From contig CAHJWN010000010.1 in assembly GCA_903642265.1 (NCBI GenBank), positions 1 to 64,000 of the forward strand: a stretch of 64,000 bases of DNA, in the 5' to 3' direction. The translations under genes were made by a program, and so were the position numbers. The notes under the pieces were generated by a model. That model had not been told where the DNA came from, did no database searches, and saw only the letters and a program-made list of their open reading frames with translations. The stretch comes from Acidobacteriaceae bacterium. GTDB taxonomy: Bacteria > Acidobacteriota > Terriglobia > Terriglobales > Acidobacteriaceae. Positions 16,767 through 25,754 of the stretch are shown here, piece after piece. Position 1 is the stretch's first letter. The number at the start of each line of letters is the position of its first letter.

Positions 16767-18179
16767 CTAGGCAATCACCCGTTTGAGGAAGAATCCGCTT
16801 GCAAGCAGCACGAGGAACATTCCGGTGGCGAGCAGGTCCTGGCGCCAGGTTCCGACCTTCTCTCGCTGTGCACCGTAGGTAAGAACGAGATAGAAGGGAA
16901 AGTCGCCAGCCGCAATGCCGATAACCGCGCCGCGAAGACCGCCCAGATACATATATCCGAGCGGAATGAGCACGAACATGGTGATGGCATATGAGGCGGT
17001 GCCGACGGCGTTGTAGCGAGCATTGCCGAGTGCGATGAGAATGTCGCCAGTCGTGGAGTAGAGCAAGGTGTGCCAGAGCCCAAGTGCAAGGATGGGAACG
17101 ATCCAACCGGCATCGGCATACCGCTTGTCGTAGATATGAAGAAGAATAGGTCCGCCAGCGTTGATTACCGTGCTCAGAATGAAGGCTCCGCCGCAGAGGA
17201 CGTAAAAGCGATAGTGGAGACACTTGGCGCGGAACTCAGCTCGCGGCAAATAGGCCATTTTTGCGATGAACGGCAGACCGACGCGATAGGAGAATTGCTG
17301 GATTACCTGGCGTGGTATGTCGGCGAAGGTGAAGGCTACACCGTAGACACCAAGTTCGGTGAACGAGATAAGGCGACCGAGAATGAGGCGGTCTGCTTGC
17401 GAAGCAAGTGCGTAGAAGGCAGTACCGATGAGGATCCACTTGCCGAAGTTGATCAGCGAGTGAATAGCGTTTCGATCCCAGGCGAAGCGATTCCGAATTC
17501 CCGGTAGAACCGCCGGTATGTGGGTGACGATCACGCGGAAGACAGAGGCGAAGAGCGTACCCACAACAAGCGCCCACACGCTCGGGAAGAAGTGGGCCCA
17601 GGCGATGGTGACCAGTATGGTGAGGATCTGCTGAATGAGATCGATGGTGAGCAGTCGGCGCACACCGATGTGGCGCGCGGCGGTCATGGTGTTGCTGCTG
17701 ACCAGGCCATCGAGGACGCAGCCGAACCCAAGAGCGGCCATAATAGCGTACAGCCGGGCGTCATGATAAAAGTGCACGGCCGGTATGCTGAGCAGCATGA
17801 TGACAAACCACAGCGCAAAGCCGCGAACGATGCCGATGGTCCAAGCAGTGTTAAGGAAAAGCGGTTCATCGCCGCGTGGCGAGTTGATGACTCCGGGTAG
17901 CAGGCCGATGTCGGAGAGCAGGCGAACGCCGAGGAGCAGGGTTGAGGCCAGGGCCATGATGCCGAAGAATTCCGGCAGCAACATGTGCGTGAGCACGACG
18001 TTGTTAACCATGCGCAGCGACTGCGAGACACCGTAGGCGCCTACCGTCCAGAGGGTGCCGGTGATTGCCTTACCTTCAAGGGCCTTATGGTCGATCTCCG
18101 CAAGCACCTGCACCGGCACTGCTCCACCTTCGATCTCTTCGGTGGTGAGGAGAGGGAGAACGTCTTCAGTGGTCGGCAT
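16767..18179 (-). CDS. Polysaccharide flippase, Wzx/oligosaccharide transporter family
   Basis: An inner-membrane protein of about 470 residues with roughly 12 to 14 hydrophobic helices, preceded by a 45-residue acidic cytoplasmic N-terminus. The helix pattern and segments such as LWTVGAYGVSQSLRMVNNVVLTHML (start of helix 1-2), SQADRLILGRLISFTELGVYGVAF and the C-terminal paired helices fit the MATE/PST flippase superfamily. It should flip undecaprenyl-linked repeat units to the periplasm. The N-terminal tail is longer than usual. AAGGAG lies only 3 to 4 bases before the ATG at 18179, so the exact start is unsure. Confidence 0.88.
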   Translation of the reverse strand: MPTTEDVLPLLTTEEIEGGAVPVQVLAEIDHKALEGKAITGTLWTVGAYGVSQSLRMVNNVVLTHMLLPEFFGIMALASTLLLGVRLLSDIGLLPGVINSPRGDEPLFLNTAWTIGIVRGFALWFVIMLLSIPAVHFYHDARLYAIMAALGFGCVLDGLVSSNTMTAARHIGVRRLLTIDLIQQILTILVTIAWAHFFPSVWALVVGTLFASVFRVIVTHIPAVLPGIRNRFAWDRNAIHSLINFGKWILIGTAFYALASQADRLILGRLISFTELGVYGVAFTFADIPRQVIQQFSYRVGLPFIAKMAYLPRAEFRAKCLHYRFYVLCGGAFILSTVINAGGPILLHIYDKRYADAGWIVPILALGLWHTLLYSTTGDILIALGNARYNAVGTASYAITMFVLIPLGYMYLGGLRGAVIGIAAGDFPFYLVLTYGAQREKVGTWRQDLLATGMFLVLLASGFFLKRVIA

Positions 18180-18230
18180 AGGCTCCTTCGCGGCTACTGA
18201 TGATTGCCGCACGACTGTTTACTGAACGCT

Positions 18231-20303
18231 TCAGGCAGCGCTCCGTTTGTAGTCCGCGATCTGACGAGCGACGTCTTCCTCGGCACGCCTCTCGGTGATG
18301 CCGTTCAAAACGATAGCAATGCCGGCGATCTTGAGCCGTTCGAGCAAGCGGGCGGCGCGGACAAGCTCTTCCTTCTTGGTTTCGCCGGAGTCGACGATGA
18401 GGACGGTACCATCGGCGGTCCGGGCGAAATGCTCGGTATAGGCCGAGGTGAAGAGCGGATCGGCGGCGACAAGGATGGTGTTGTAGTAGCTGCGAGAGCG
18501 GCGGAGAAGCTCTGCGACCTCAGCTGCGGGCAGGCTGATGATGCGGTATGGCTCCTTATCGACCTCGCTTGAGAGCTGCGATGAGCCATCAGTGACGGTC
18601 AGCAGACGTGGGCTGAGCGCTGAAGTCTCGACGAAGGGGCTGGGCCGCTCAGACCGGTCACGCCCCGAGGCGTTCTGGACATTGACGACCAGTACGCGAA
18701 GGCCATTCGTCGCCAGCTCGGCGCCAAGCCGCTCGACGATCTCGCTTGAGCTGCGGCGACCTACAGATGGAAATACGAAGGTGCGGGCACCGGTGCGACG
18801 GTGGGCCTGGTCCAGGCCGCCTGCCAGCCTGAGGAAGTACTCTTTCTGCAAGTCCGGAGCGAACTCCCTGCTGAGCAGGAGACCCATCGGTGGAAAGCCG
18901 ACAAGGCGGCGGACGTCTGTGCTGGTGTAGATATGCGGGTCGAGCTTGTCCGCAAGATAGGCGGCGCCAAAGCCGGTGAGCAGGCTGGCGAGGACCACGG
19001 CGCCATAGGCGATGGCCGTCTTGCGTTTGACGGGCATACTTGGTGGCAGCGCAGATGAGAAAAGATGGATCGAACCTGGGGAGTCGCCTTCAAGAGATAC
19101 ATCCTGAATGCGCTTTTCGACGACACCCATAAGGGCCTGGATGCGATCGACCTTCCCGGACAGCACCTGTGCCTGCTGCAGCCTGGGAGCCGCAGTGGTG
19201 GCCTGGTTGGTGGTGCGTGCTACGTCGGCGTTTAGTTCGCTTTCGAGACCGGCGGCGCGCGCCTTGGCGGAGATCAGACGCTGCTGAATGCGAACAGCGG
19301 TTTTCCTGATTGCATCTCGATTAAGCTGTTCGAGGCGCTGATCGATTTCTAGATTGTCGGCCGTCAGTTGGACGAGCAGCGGATTGCCAGCCCTTAAACC
19401 GGTCATCTGGGCCATATTGGCGGCTTTCTTGGTTTGAAGGCCACTGTTCGCAGCCTGGAGGGCGAGATCGCTCTTAACTTCTTCTGCGGCGGCTTGCTGG
19501 AGTGCCGGGCTGGACAGGTTGCCGGAGCCCATGGACCGGAGTTCCGCGTCGGCCTCCTCGTTCTTCTCACGCGCTTCGCCCTGCTGTTCGCGCAGTTTCA
19601 CAAGACCATCGTCGTACGGATTCGCGCCGCTGCCACCATCGAAGTGCGCCATCCCTACATCGTGCAGGAGCTGGTTCTGCTCCTGAAAGGCAGTATCGAG
19701 CTGCTTCTGAAGGTCGGCTTTCTCCTGGGTCAGCGTTGCCAGCTTCTGGTCGCGGCCGTAGACTTCTTCGTTGCGAGCATCGTCAAGATAGTTAGCGGTA
19801 ATCTGGTTGACAAAATCGGCGACGTGCGCCTGCTCTTCACTCTCAAGGGAGATGGAGACCTCGTAGCTGTGGCCAATCTCTTCAACCTTCAGCGCTTTTT
19901 GCAGCCGGGTCACCTGGCTCTGTTCGGTCTCGGTAGGGAAGAGCCGGGGCCACGCATCAGGGTAAGCGCGGACTGCTTTGAGCAGTGTCTCGTAGCGCGT
20001 TGCGGCTGTGATCTGCTGCTCGAGGAAGGATTCATACTGGCGATCGTGATCGTGATCATCCGCAAGGGCAGTAGGAAAGAGCGGCGAGACGTAGACGATC
20101 GCACTGGCTTCGTAGAGCGGCTTCATGCGCGCATGCACGGCGAGGAAGCCGCAGGCGGCCACGGTGAACGCCGCGATGCCGGCGACTTTCGCGTTGCGCT
20201 TGATGAGCTGCAGCGGCTGGATGCCGACCCGGACCGGTTCACCGGCAGAGGTGGGAGTTCCGTGCTGTGAAGCAATAGGGGCGAGCTCGCTGGTCGAGGG
20301 CAT
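18231..20303 (-). CDS. Wzz/Wzc-like polysaccharide co-polymerase with degenerate kinase domain
   Basis: A 690-residue inner-membrane protein that sets chain length and couples polymerisation to export. Layout: cytoplasmic N-terminus, TM1 about 40-57, Wzz-type periplasmic part, long coiled coil about 185-400, TM2 about 430-450, then a BY-kinase-like domain (about 460-690). The Walker A position reads PSVGRRSSS (512-520) with no Gly-Lys-Thr/Ser. The Walker A' Asp pair is replaced by LVVNVQNAS (538-546). The terminal tyrosine cluster is absent. The domain therefore keeps the fold (DVRRLVGFPPMGLL, VLIVDSGETKKEELV) but probably not ATPase or kinase activity. It lies between the flippase and the Wza-like gene. 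Confidence 0.9.
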   Translation of the reverse strand: MPSTSELAPIASQHGTPTSAGEPVRVGIQPLQLIKRNAKVAGIAAFTVAACGFLAVHARMKPLYEASAIVYVSPLFPTALADDHDHDRQYESFLEQQITAATRYETLLKAVRAYPDAWPRLFPTETEQSQVTRLQKALKVEEIGHSYEVSISLESEEQAHVADFVNQITANYLDDARNEEVYGRDQKLATLTQEKADLQKQLDTAFQEQNQLLHDVGMAHFDGGSGANPYDDGLVKLREQQGEAREKNEEADAELRSMGSGNLSSPALQQAAAEEVKSDLALQAANSGLQTKKAANMAQMTGLRAGNPLLVQLTADNLEIDQRLEQLNRDAIRKTAVRIQQRLISAKARAAGLESELNADVARTTNQATTAAPRLQQAQVLSGKVDRIQALMGVVEKRIQDVSLEGDSPGSIHLFSSALPPSMPVKRKTAIAYGAVVLASLLTGFGAAYLADKLDPHIYTSTDVRRLVGFPPMGLLLSREFAPDLQKEYFLRLAGGLDQAHRRTGARTFVFPSVGRRSSSEIVERLGAELATNGLRVLVVNVQNASGRDRSERPSPFVETSALSPRLLTVTDGSSQLSSEVDKEPYRIISLPAAEVAELLRRSRSYYNTILVAADPLFTSAYTEHFARTADGTVLIVDSGETKKEELVRAARLLERLKIAGIAIVLNGITERRAEEDVARQIADYKRSAA

Positions 20304-20369
20304 GCTGATGTATCTCCGGTTCTATTTGCGTCAGGTAGTGCCGTTCATCTGCGCTAACGTATCGGCTGC

Positions 20370-21410
20370 TTAGTGGGCAACGGTAAAGAGTGTGGCCATG
20401 CCCGTTATGGGCGCAATCTGCTGAACAAGAAAGCCAGCCTTGGCGAGGCCGCTGCGTGGCACGAAGACTATGTCGCCGTCGTGAAGTGTGACATCGCTGC
20501 CGCCGTGCAAGGTAAGCAGTTCTTTGAACTTGATTGTCTGCACTCTTCCGGTTGTAGGCTCGACAATCTGGATGACAGGATTGCCTGCCTTTTCAGTAAC
20601 GCCGCCGGCCTCGGCCAGAAGCGAGATCAGGGTCGAGTTCTGCTGGAGACGCACCGGGCCCGGCCGGGTCACTTCACCAAGGACCGAAATCAGGCTTTCC
20701 TGATTTTCCGGAATGTAGACGATGTCGTTGCGGCGCAGGCGGATGTCGTTCAGGGCACGGCGCCCGTCGAAACGTTCGCTGATGTTCACGTTCATCACCT
20801 GGTTGTCGCCGCGATAAATAATGCACTTGCGCGCAGTCTGGACCGACTTGTCGGGGTTCAGCACAGGGCCACCTCGAGTGATGGCCTCGAGCAGCGACGG
20901 CGGCTGGTCAAAGGTGATAACACCGGGCTTTTCAATGGCTCCGAGCAGCAGAATATGGTTGGAGCCGTACTTCAGAACCTCAACGGTGGAGCTCATCGAG
21001 CCGCTGTAGTACTTGCCTAAGGTTTCGTCAATGTTATGAGCAGCATCGTCGCGGCTCTTTTCGCCCACCATCACGCTGCCGACAACAGGAAGTGTGATTC
21101 TGCCATCGGGACCGACGGTGTGGGTCCCTGAGAGCTCCGGACGAGCAGCGACGGAGACGGTGATCTCGTCGCCAGCGCCAAGGAGGTACTCCTCATGCAC
21201 GTCAGGCTGGGAGTCCTCAATGCCGAGCGGATGGCGCTGTAGCGATGTCCCCTGAAGTGGCGCTGGCGTAGTCGCCGGAGTAGACGTTGTCGTCTGGGCC
21301 GTTGCGCAGCAGAATGACAATCCAAAGCAGAGCGGAAGCAGAATTCCAAGTTTGGCAGAGGTGTGCGACAGCGTTGAAAGCCTGCGTGGAACGGTTATGG
21401 TGTTCATCAT
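20370..21410 (-). CDS. Polysaccharide export protein, Wza-like with SLBB domains
   Basis: A 346-residue secreted protein with a signal peptide (up to about residue 38). The polysaccharide export domain (YLLGAGDEITVSV to VEVLKYGS, about 75-150) is followed by two SLBB domains (HILLLGAIEKPGVI and LISVLGEVTRPGPV). It lacks an evident C-terminal amphipathic outer-membrane helix, ending in LVQQIAPITGMATLFTVAH. The signal region has Cys-Cys, so a lipoprotein is possible but no good lipobox is visible. It forms the periplasmic/outer-membrane channel for the polymer. Its ATG overlaps the stop of the upstream glycosyltransferase by 4 bases. Confidence 0.93.
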   Translation of the reverse strand: MMNTITVPRRLSTLSHTSAKLGILLPLCFGLSFCCATAQTTTSTPATTPAPLQGTSLQRHPLGIEDSQPDVHEEYLLGAGDEITVSVAARPELSGTHTVGPDGRITLPVVGSVMVGEKSRDDAAHNIDETLGKYYSGSMSSTVEVLKYGSNHILLLGAIEKPGVITFDQPPSLLEAITRGGPVLNPDKSVQTARKCIIYRGDNQVMNVNISERFDGRRALNDIRLRRNDIVYIPENQESLISVLGEVTRPGPVRLQQNSTLISLLAEAGGVTEKAGNPVIQIVEPTTGRVQTIKFKELLTLHGGSDVTLHDGDIVFVPRSGLAKAGFLVQQIAPITGMATLFTVAH

Positions 21411-22663
21411 GAGCTCTCCTGCGAGCTGTTTACGGTGGTCGGGGCAAGAAGATCGTGGGAGACAATGTCCGATGAAGCGTCGCGGCCGGTGCGAACCCAG
21501 GCAGCGCCTTTGCTGGAGGCGCGAACCACGGAGCTGACCTTGGTGATACGACCGAAGAGATACAGGGGCGCAAGCAAGAGATTGCGCATGCTCTGCTTGC
21601 GGTCCGGGCTGGCGTGGACGATTACGACAAGGTGCAAAAAGATGATTCCGAAAGCCGCGGCGACATAGTAGCGCGTTAGCGGCGTGGGAAAAAGAAGCAG
21701 GACGCAGAGAGCAAAGACTCCCAGCGCAAGAGGTAAGCCGAGAAGATCGATGAGTGGCTCGGCAAGATTGAGTTTGCCTCTGAATACTTTGCCGAGGAGT
21801 GGAAGGCCCCAGTCAGACAGCAGGCGAAAGCGTCCACCCTCCCAGCGATTATGCTGCGTGGCCGATGCAGCCTTCGAAAGCGGCATATCGGCAAGCACAA
21901 GTGCGTCCTGAAGGAATCGAACCTTGTAGCCATGACTTACAAGAGAAAGGTGAAATTCCATGTCTTCTACGATGGAGTGGGCGTCATAGGGAACCTTCTC
22001 AAGCACGTCCTTTCGCATGGCGAATCCATTGCCGAAGATGCCGCAGGATAGCCCAAGCCGGTCTCGGCCGCGGGGACGGATTACGTTCATTCCAAGAAAA
22101 GCAAGAGCGGTAACGCCAGCCCGCCAGGATGCGGCATGATTGCGGACCTGGTAGCGACACTGTACTACCGGATAGGTGGCCAAACGCTTCGAGACTTCCA
22201 TGGTGATATTGGCTGAGACGGTGGAGTCGGCATCGACGATCATGACGGCGTCGGCACCACATACGCTGAACGCATAGTCAAAGCCGTGCTGTAAAGCATG
22301 CCCCTTGCCTGCAAGCGATGGGTCGTTCACGATTTCAACGTGAGCACCAGTTCTCCGAGCGATCTCTGCGGTCGAGTCGGTGCAATTGTGAGCGATGACG
22401 ATAACGTTCTCGGCGGAGCCTGAGGCTGCCGCAATGCTTTCGACGCAGCGGGCGATATTCAGCTCTTCATTATGGCTGGGCACGATGATCATCAGCCGTC
22501 TCATGGGTAAGGCGGCGGGGCCTGTATTGTCACTGTCCTGATCAAAACCCGCACCTGGCAGGATCGCTCCCAGCGTAAGGCCGAGAAGCTCCACCAGTAG
22601 CGGAAGAGTGATAAGCACCAGCGAAAATTGCAGAAGATGAGCCAATGCCACGATTAATGCCAT
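21407..22663 (-). CDS. Family 2 glycosyltransferase, processive membrane type
   Basis: A 418-residue inner-membrane GT2. An N-terminal helix is followed by the catalytic domain with MIIVPSHNEELNIARCVESI, the VDADS metal site near residue 145, EDMEFHLSLVSHGY as the acceptor ED motif, and QHNRWEGGR as the QxxRW motif. Two or more helices follow near residues 310-370. The QxxRW motif is typical of polymerising or hyaluronan/cellulose-synthase-like GT2s. It should add a sugar to the repeat unit or extend a polymer. AGG lies 7 bases before the ATG. Confidence 0.88.
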   Translation of the reverse strand: MALIVALAHLLQFSLVLITLPLLVELLGLTLGAILPGAGFDQDSDNTGPAALPMRRLMIIVPSHNEELNIARCVESIAAASGSAENVIVIAHNCTDSTAEIARRTGAHVEIVNDPSLAGKGHALQHGFDYAFSVCGADAVMIVDADSTVSANITMEVSKRLATYPVVQCRYQVRNHAASWRAGVTALAFLGMNVIRPRGRDRLGLSCGIFGNGFAMRKDVLEKVPYDAHSIVEDMEFHLSLVSHGYKVRFLQDALVLADMPLSKAASATQHNRWEGGRFRLLSDWGLPLLGKVFRGKLNLAEPLIDLLGLPLALGVFALCVLLLFPTPLTRYYVAAAFGIIFLHLVVIVHASPDRKQSMRNLLLAPLYLFGRITKVSSVVRASSKGAAWVRTGRDASSDIVSHDLLAPTTVNSSQESS

Positions 22664-22851
22664 GTGCGCCTGCGTTCTGGAAAGAGGTACTCTGTCTCAA
22701 CCATAAGCACTGAACAATAGTCTTTCAATGACGAAATTGGGTGAGCAACTCCGCCCGGAACGGTTGCATAAGATTTCTGATTCGAAGTCGAGCTTCCAGT
22801 CTGCCGCCATGACATTGCGGCACTCGCGCATGGAACTTTTGCGCGCTTCAT
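22654..22851 (-). CDS. Possible small protein between wecG-type and GT2 genes
   Basis: A 65-residue frame fills the gap between the WecG-STAS gene (ATGA overlap at 22848-22851) and the GT2 gene (10-base overlap at 22654-22663). That arrangement is what translational coupling would look like. The sequence has no recognisable motif and unremarkable composition, and the frame may be chance. Confidence 0.25.
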   Translation of the reverse strand: MKRAKVPCASAAMSWRQTGSSTSNQKSYATVPGGVAHPISSLKDYCSVLMVETEYLFPERRRTWH

Positions 22852-24044
22852 TGGCTGACTTCTTCCTTCAGGAAGCTCCCAGGCAGTGATGCGGTGACGT
22901 CGGTGATGGGCGAGACTGGATCTAATGCGATGGCATCAATACGCCTGAGAGCGTCGGCAACCTTGGGAGCAAGGCGGAATAAGCGTTCGTGTAGAAAGGC
23001 ACTGCGGAAAAGACGGCGAAGGCTGGGCCTCATGCCGACAAGCCAGATGTCATTCCCATGATCGCGCATCCTGATGCTCAGGTCTACGAGGATCCCCATC
23101 GCGTCTGCGCCGATTGAGGTGGTGAGGTGGAGATCAAGGACAAGCGCATAGCTCTCGTCGATCTCAGACAAAGCATCTTCAAAATCAGCAACCAGCGGGC
23201 CGGTAAATTGACCGACCAGGGTGACCACAAGGGCGTGGTCTTCCTGAAAAAGTGAAATGCGGGACAAAGCAGAGCTTCGCGGCTGAGTAGAGACCGCTAG
23301 CATTTGCAGCGACAGGTGACGTAACACCCCGAGAGCATTGTTGGTGTAGCGGCTGCCAAGCCGGCGCGGCTCCTTGTAGAAACGGTGGATCCACTCAAGC
23401 CCGGACCGCTGCATCCACTCCGGGGCGCGAGCATGCGTGCCTGAAAGGAAGTCGAGTGAAGCTCCAACTCCGATGCAGAGCGGGACCTGGAGACGACTTC
23501 GGTGCATAGCAAGCCATTTCTCCTGCTTCGGGTTGCCGAAGGCCACAAGGAGGATGTCTACACTCGCTTCCTTGATGAGATCAAGGATGTAATCGTGGTC
23601 CATGTCGTCGATGGACCCAAAAGGCGGAGAGTAGCGGCCGGCTATCTGGGCACCAGGATAGTGCGACATGATCCACTTGGCGGCTGCCGAGGAGTGTTGT
23701 TCGGTCGCGCCGAGGAGGAACAGCCGACGCTGTTTGCGCTGCGATAATTCTGCGAGGCGAGGCAGCAGGTCAGCTCCGGTGACACGCTCTTTCAGCGGGG
23801 TGCCCATAAAACGCGACGCCCAGACGAGGGGCATTCCATCAGGAAGCACAAGTTCGCACCGGTGGAGGATATCCATCAGTTCGTTGTCCCCAATCGCCTT
23901 CATCAGGAAATCTACATTGGCGGTCGCCACCTGATGGAAGCCTTCGGTCTCGATTAAACGATCCATTGCCTCGATAGTCTCGTCCATGGACAAGTTGTCG
24001 ATCGGTACGCCGAGGATCGCGATTCGTCTGAGTCCGACACCCAT
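22848..24044 (-). CDS. WecG/TagA/CpsF glycosyltransferase fused to a STAS domain
   Basis: A 398-residue cytoplasmic or membrane-peripheral protein. Residues 1 to about 245 are a complete WecG/TagA/CpsF transferase, with VATANVDFLMKA, LVLPDGMPLVWASRF, VTGADLL, FLLGA, VAFGNPKQEKWL and GVGASLDFLSG. This family adds the second sugar (for example N-acetylmannosamine) to an undecaprenyl-linked sugar. Residues about 265-375 are a STAS domain (VVTLVGQFTGPL, YALVLDLHL, IWLVGMRPSLRRLF). The site that normally reads Asp-Ser, phosphorylated in anti-sigma antagonists, is Gly-Ala (SIGADAMG). AGGAA is 7 bases before the ATG at 24044. The fusion suggests regulation by, or docking to, a partner protein. Confidence 0.87.
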   Translation of the reverse strand: MGVGLRRIAILGVPIDNLSMDETIEAMDRLIETEGFHQVATANVDFLMKAIGDNELMDILHRCELVLPDGMPLVWASRFMGTPLKERVTGADLLPRLAELSQRKQRRLFLLGATEQHSSAAAKWIMSHYPGAQIAGRYSPPFGSIDDMDHDYILDLIKEASVDILLVAFGNPKQEKWLAMHRSRLQVPLCIGVGASLDFLSGTHARAPEWMQRSGLEWIHRFYKEPRRLGSRYTNNALGVLRHLSLQMLAVSTQPRSSALSRISLFQEDHALVVTLVGQFTGPLVADFEDALSEIDESYALVLDLHLTTSIGADAMGILVDLSIRMRDHGNDIWLVGMRPSLRRLFRSAFLHERLFRLAPKVADALRRIDAIALDPVSPITDVTASLPGSFLKEEVSQ

Positions 24045-24230
24045 GATTATTCCTGCTTCCAGGATCCTCCGCATTCCATCGCGATGTGATCAGTACTTCC
24101 GGTGCTATAGAAGTACGATTTTGATGAAGTCTTAGATCTGTTCATCGCTGCCGGCGTTTCGTGCCTGCCTGTCGCAATGCATACCAGACGTTCATCCTTC
24201 CAGCGCCTTTAGACACTTCCGGTAAACCCA

Positions 24231-24248
24231 TAACTACATGAACAGTTA
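24231..24248. promoter_or_regulatory. Inverted repeat, possible operator
   Basis: TAACT and AGTTA flank an 8-base spacer about 190 bases upstream of the WecG-STAS start. AT-rich sequence with a TAATAC-like box lies next to it. The size and placement fit a dimeric regulator site, but the match is short and no regulator is known. Confidence 0.25.
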
Positions 24249-24511
24249 CGGATTGTTTAGTTAAAGGGAAGTTAGGGGCATAATACACCGGGCCATACCC
24301 GCCTTCAATGACGGAAACAGGGCTCTTCGTCTGCCTTACTTGCCGTCCCGATTTGGCGAGCCGCTCTAAAGTAGCAGCCCAGCTTCGTGCAACCTGCTGC
24401 TCCCTGGCAGATGGCTCCCTGTGAAGGATGGATCTGCAAGGGTGCCATGCCTTGACCAGGCGGTTGATGTCGCCCCCGGACAGTAACGATCCAAGCTCCG
24501 GAGATGGCCTG

Positions 24512-24540
24512 AAACCCGCTTCGACGATCGAAACGGGCTT
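24512..24540 (-). terminator. Terminator-like hairpin downstream of the rhamnosyltransferase-like gene
   Basis: A 13-bp stem with a 3-base loop. On the plus strand it has two mismatches, but on the minus strand both become G-U pairs, which points to function in minus-strand RNA. It lies about 140 bases beyond the stop of the GT2 gene at 24678. Only three Ts follow, within the stem base. Confidence 0.5.
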
Positions 24541-24677
24541 CCTTAAGAATGTATGTACGAGCTTGGCCAGTCCATGCGTCTTTGGAGGCGGGAAGTACCA
24601 CGTTTATGTAAGAACCCGGTATGGCCGGACACCGAAGGAGTGCTTATGGGTAAGGCACTGCTCCCTTTCGGGCATGT

Positions 24678-25688
24678 TTACCAGGGCTGCGGGGGCGAGG
24701 TCCTTCCGCCGTCAGTCTCAACCCATGCCTTGCTCATCAAGGCCGCCAAACGCGCCTGATTGCGAACTTCCGCCTGAGCGGTCTCACTGGCGCGAAAACG
24801 GTTGCGCCAGCCCCGCAGCATGTACCAGATCTCCTCAAGCCAGCGAACCGTGGCTGCCATCGATCCGCTGTGTTTCCGGTAGTACATAAGCGTGCTTCTC
24901 ATGCGCCAAAGGCTGAGTTGAGCACCTGTCTGCGACATCTCGACCGTCTTTACCTGTCGCGACGACTCGCCCCCCACGTGAACCACACAGATTTCAGGCC
25001 AGTACATGATCTTGAAACCTGCGTTCTGAATTCGCAGGCAGAGATCGACCTCTTCGTAGTAGAGGAAGAAACGAGGATCAAAAAAACCATGCTCATGAAG
25101 AATGCTGGCGGGAATGATGGAATATGCGCCGGGTACCCAGTCGACCTCGGCCGCCTGCATCGGGTCGGCCCAGGTACGATCAGCCTGGCCGAAGAAGCGG
25201 CTTTTTGGGTATTTGTCCGCAAGGCCCGAGATCACCAGAAGTTGCCGCGTCGGGCTGGGGAACATGCGCGCTGAAGGCTGCAGGATACCGTCGCGGCCAA
25301 CTAAACGCCCGCTTGCCAGGCCCACCGCGGGATCCGCCTGCATCTTCTGAAGCGAAAGCGAAAGCGTGTTTGCCTGCAGAAAAGCGTCTGAATTGAGCAG
25401 GACTATGTAGCGACCCCGGGCGGCTTCAAATGCGAGGTTATTGGCACGGCCAAATCCTAGATTTTCGTGACTTTCAATCACCCGGACCCAGGGAAATTCG
25501 TCTCGAACCATTCCAACAGAATCGTCTTTCGAATGGTTGTCGACAACAATAGTTTCGACAGCCAGGCCCTTGCTGGACAATGCAACCGATTGCAGGCACT
25601 CGCGCAGAACATCCTTCGTGTTAAACGACACGATGAGGATGGAGATTGACGGCGAAGTTGACGCGGTCTCTGGAGTGTCGCTGTGCAT
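24678..25688 (-). CDS. Family 2 glycosyltransferase (rhamnosyltransferase-like)
   Basis: A 336-residue cytoplasmic GT2 of the WbbL/rhamnosyltransferase kind. It carries ISILIVSFNTKDVLRECLQSV, VVDNHSKDDS, ENLGFGRANNLA, a LLNSDAFL metal motif, PGAYSIIPASIL, and FFLYYEEVDLCLR with the usual paired acidic residues. The neighbouring rmlDAB genes make dTDP-rhamnose precursor, so rhamnose transfer is plausible. The ATG at 25688 is favoured over an upstream TTG; AGGAG lies 13 bases before it. Confidence 0.88.
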   Translation of the reverse strand: MHSDTPETASTSPSISILIVSFNTKDVLRECLQSVALSSKGLAVETIVVDNHSKDDSVGMVRDEFPWVRVIESHENLGFGRANNLAFEAARGRYIVLLNSDAFLQANTLSLSLQKMQADPAVGLASGRLVGRDGILQPSARMFPSPTRQLLVISGLADKYPKSRFFGQADRTWADPMQAAEVDWVPGAYSIIPASILHEHGFFDPRFFLYYEEVDLCLRIQNAGFKIMYWPEICVVHVGGESSRQVKTVEMSQTGAQLSLWRMRSTLMYYRKHSGSMAATVRWLEEIWYMLRGWRNRFRASETAQAEVRNQARLAALMSKAWVETDGGRTSPPQPW

Positions 25689-25754
25689 TCCCTTGAGTGC
25701 TGCTCCTGATGTTCTTGGCAAAAATGAAGCGACTGCCCGGTGTTTGTACCTATC

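Larger units (their letters stand above)
24045..24677. other. 633-base non-coding region in the polysaccharide locus
   Basis: This is the only large gap inside the minus-strand polysaccharide block. It contains a terminator-like hairpin (24512-24540) and an inverted repeat TAACT-N8-AGTTA (24231-24248). It should also hold the promoter for the wecG-to-acyltransferase genes. Reading frames on either strand lack ribosome sites and family features. Confidence 0.5.

Noticed and set aside
24428-24889. A 153-residue plus-strand frame opposite the GT2 gene end
   Set aside because: It overlaps the glycosyltransferase on the other strand, has no ribosome site, and its sequence is low in hydrophobic core pattern and matches no family.
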